NCBI RefSeq assembly: GCF_020742345.1
Contig: NZ_DYXC01000032.1
Span: 1 to 33,970 of the forward strand
DNA from: Enteractinococcus helveticum
GTDB lineage: Bacteria > Actinomycetota > Actinomycetes > Actinomycetales > Micrococcaceae
Reading direction: 5' to 3'
Length of the DNA stretch: 33,970 nucleotides
Below the pieces are notes generated by a model, which had not been told where the DNA came from, searched no databases, and saw only the letters and a list, made by a program, of their open reading frames with translations. The translations under genes and the position numbers were made by a program. This document shows positions 31,780 to 33,970 of the stretch, in pieces (position 1 is the first letter of the stretch; every line of letters begins with the position of its first letter).

Positions 31780-33970
31780 ATGAAACATGAATCTTCCGGT
31801 ACCGTGGCACGCTTTGATCTCGAGGTTATTGGTGCTGGGCTGTCTGCAGCGGACCTGACCGGGCCCTTATTAGCTGGCGATAGCGCGCTGCGCACCGTGG
31901 TGGTGGCGCCTCCTGGGACCGGGAAGACCACCATAGTGCCGCCGACCGTGGCGAATCGTTTAGCCTCCCAGGGACGAAGCGGCAAAGTCGTGGTTACCCA
32001 ACCGCGTCGGATGGCCGCCCGGGCTGCTGCCCGCCGTTTGGCCCAGCTAACCGGCACCCGGCTTGGTGCGGAGGTCGGATACGCTGTGCGGGGTGATCAA
32101 CAGATCTCGAAGGCTACGGTGGTGGAGTTTGTGACCACCGGTGTGTTGTTGCGTCGACTCATCCGCGACCCCGAAGCATCCGGGATTGCCGCCATCGTGT
32201 TGGATGAGGTGCACGAACGCCATCTGGATACCGATCTGACGTTTGCCATGGTCCAACAACTGGGGCAATTACGCGATGCACCACTGGACATCGTGGTCAT
32301 GTCGGCGACGCTGGATGCCAAGCTGTGGGCAGGGCTGTTGACCGACGACGGCGAGACTGCCGCAAACATTTTGAGCGTCGAAGCAAACTCCTATCCCCTG
32401 CGTGAACAATGGGCGCCGCTGGCGGGTAACCAACGTGGCATCGACGCCCGCGGAGTCACCGATACCTTTATCACCCACATCGCCGATACCGTCGTCTCCA
32501 CCGTTAAACGCGAGCCGTATGGTGACGTCTTGGTTTTCTTACCCGGTGCTCGGGAGATCGATCGCGTAGCTCAACGGCTATCCCAGCAGTTGCGTGATGT
32601 CGAGGTTTTACCACTGTTGGGCTCGACTCCGGCAGCTGAACAAGACCGCATCTTACAACCGCGCCGCGAACAACAACCGCGCAGGGTTGTCTTAGCGACC
32701 AATGTGGCCGAATCAGCCCTGACGGTGCCCGGGGTTCGCATCGTGGTCGATGCCGGTTTAGATCGGCAGAGTCGGCTCGATACCATTCGCGGGGTGGCCG
32801 GGCTCGTCACGGTTGGGGCCGCGAAATCCTCGATGGTTCAACGTGGCGGCCGTGCCGCGCGACAAGCACCCGGTCTGGTGGTGCGGTGTGTATCGGATGC
32901 CGAATTCGCGGCTCGTCCAGCACATCGGCCGGCTGAAATTCGCACTACCGATCTGACCCAGGCGGTATTGGATCTTGCCTGTTGGGGTGCCGCCGACGGC
33001 GCTGGCATGGCGCTGCCCGAACCCCTGCCGGAGCGTGCATACACCACAGCCGTGGACACGCTCACGCAACTGGGTGCCCTGGATGTTCAGCACCGTGTGA
33101 CCCCATTGGGACGCAAACTGGCTGATCTGCCGGTGGATCCGCGGCTGGGTCGCGCCCTGTACGACGGCGCCGAATTTTCCGGTGCACAATTAGCCGCGGA
33201 AACCGTAGCAACCCTCTCCTCGGATCAGCGTGCCCCGGGCGCAGATCTCACCGCCCTGCTACGTCGTCTACGGGCTGAACGACCCCAACGGTGGACCAGT
33301 GACGTCGTCCGGTTGCGTCGAGTGCTACCACCCGAGACAACGGAATCTTCCCGAGATCCATTGCAGATCGGCATGATCACCGCACTGGCCTACCCCACCC
33401 AAATTGCTCGTCGACGCGGTACAGCCACCGGCCAGACTGCCGAGTATCTCTTGGCCTCGGGCACGGCGGCTTCACTGCCGAAGGATTCATCCTTACAAGG
33501 CTGTGAATGGTTAGCCATCGCGCAGCTGACCCTGCACGGCAACCGGGCAATCATCCGCAGCGCTGCCGAACTGGACCAAGACCACGCAGAACTTGCTGCC
33601 GGCTCCCTGGTCACCACACAGACCGAGGCAAAATTTGTCGACGGCAAAGTTTCAGCGCGCTCCATGCACCGCCTCGGAGCCATTGAATTATCCTCAACCC
33701 CGGTCAAACCCACACCGGAACACACAAAAGCCGCCGTGGCGTCCACGATTCGTGAGCGCGGCGTGCTGGACTTTTTTGCTGTTACTACCAACCCCAAACG
33801 GTATGCCGAGTTTGAGACCCTGCGTGGACGCCTGGGGATCTTATATAAAGTCTTCGGCCCGCCTTGGCCCGATGTCACCGACACGGCGCTGACGCAGCAC
33901 CTGGATGACTGGCTGGAACCGGAAATCGAACAGCTTGCCCGCGGCACCCATCGAGATCGTCTCGATCTAA
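31780..33970 (+). CDS. hrpB: ATP-dependent helicase HrpB-like (DEAH family), 3' end outside window
   Basis: 730 codons from ATG 31780 with no stop before the window ends, so the gene is partial. Motif I is GTGKTT (from residue 46), motif II DEVHERH (142-148), motif III SATLD, and motif VI QRGGRAAR (354-361). Downstream, the IRTTDLTQAVLDLACWG segment and LGRKLADLPVDPRLGRAL are the winged-helix and ratchet regions of HrpB/DEAH helicases, and the C-terminal part (RGVLDFFAVTTNPKRYAEF) is the HrpB-specific extension. HrpB is an RNA-helicase homologue with an unclear role. Motif VI normally reads QRAGRAGR; here the second-last Gly is Ala. It is divergent from the importer operon. Confidence 0.88.
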   Translation, partial: MKHESSGTVARFDLEVIGAGLSAADLTGPLLAGDSALRTVVVAPPGTGKTTIVPPTVANRLASQGRSGKVVVTQPRRMAARAAARRLAQLTGTRLGAEVGYAVRGDQQISKATVVEFVTTGVLLRRLIRDPEASGIAAIVLDEVHERHLDTDLTFAMVQQLGQLRDAPLDIVVMSATLDAKLWAGLLTDDGETAANILSVEANSYPLREQWAPLAGNQRGIDARGVTDTFITHIADTVVSTVKREPYGDVLVFLPGAREIDRVAQRLSQQLRDVEVLPLLGSTPAAEQDRILQPRREQQPRRVVLATNVAESALTVPGVRIVVDAGLDRQSRLDTIRGVAGLVTVGAAKSSMVQRGGRAARQAPGLVVRCVSDAEFAARPAHRPAEIRTTDLTQAVLDLACWGAADGAGMALPEPLPERAYTTAVDTLTQLGALDVQHRVTPLGRKLADLPVDPRLGRALYDGAEFSGAQLAAETVATLSSDQRAPGADLTALLRRLRAERPQRWTSDVVRLRRVLPPETTESSRDPLQIGMITALAYPTQIARRRGTATGQTAEYLLASGTAASLPKDSSLQGCEWLAIAQLTLHGNRAIIRSAAELDQDHAELAAGSLVTTQTEAKFVDGKVSARSMHRLGAIELSSTPVKPTPEHTKAAVASTIRERGVLDFFAVTTNPKRYAEFETLRGRLGILYKVFGPPWPDVTDTALTQHLDDWLEPEIEQLARGTHRDRLDL

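Overview
The window looks like chromosomal DNA of a Gram-positive actinobacterium, probably in or near the Micrococcaceae. Evidence by eye: moderate GC, a class Ib nrdHIEF operon with tandem NrdR-type boxes, a large PutA without the N-terminal DNA-binding domain, the MmyB-type regulator fold, the small actinobacterial cysteine protein before the metallo-beta-lactamase/rhodanese gene, several GTG/TTG starts and possible leaderless promoters. Genus cannot be fixed from this sequence alone (a lower-GC genus such as Enteractinococcus or Yaniella would fit). No rRNA, tRNA, CRISPR array, insertion sequence or prophage gene was found.

Layout. 1-120: tail of a plus-strand gene and a strong bidirectional terminator. 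122-3845: a reactive-sulfur module on the minus strand (small Cys/His protein, CstB-like persulfide dioxygenase-rhodanese, TauE/SafE exporter, perhaps a thioesterase) divergent from a two-cysteine CsoR/CstR-type repressor, with two near-palindromic operators between them. 4112-8351: nrdHIEF (minus strand) with terminator, an internal stem-loop between nrdE and nrdF, and a promoter carrying two NrdR boxes 32 bp apart; DnaA-box-like 9-mers lie around it. 8709-10256: DUF1846 protein. 10383-14253: a heterodimeric ABC exporter with complementary active-site degeneration, followed by a small two-helix membrane protein. 14275-19557: divergent putA and putP for proline uptake and oxidation to glutamate. 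19645-21801: two NAD(P)-binding epimerase-like proteins, convergent. 21957-24586: a short zinc-type alcohol dehydrogenase and an old yellow enzyme separated by a decayed stretch with a MerR remnant. 24768-27164: a ChaA-type cation/proton antiporter, an NTF2-like protein, and two half genes (RibD-like reductase and MmyB-type regulator) that abut head to head. 27283-31667: a complete Ugp-like carbohydrate/glycerol-phosphate ABC importer operon (permease, permease, lipoprotein, ATPase). 31780-end: hrpB-type helicase, open at the window edge.

How it fits together. Most of the window is metabolic and housekeeping DNA. The best candidates for new biology are the small Cys/His protein within the sulfur operon, the regulatory architecture of nrdHIEF, the paired hairpins ahead of the antiporter, and two scars of regulator loss (MerR next to the alcohol dehydrogenase/OYE pair, MmyB/RibD half genes). 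I did not see a clearly novel defence or mobile system.
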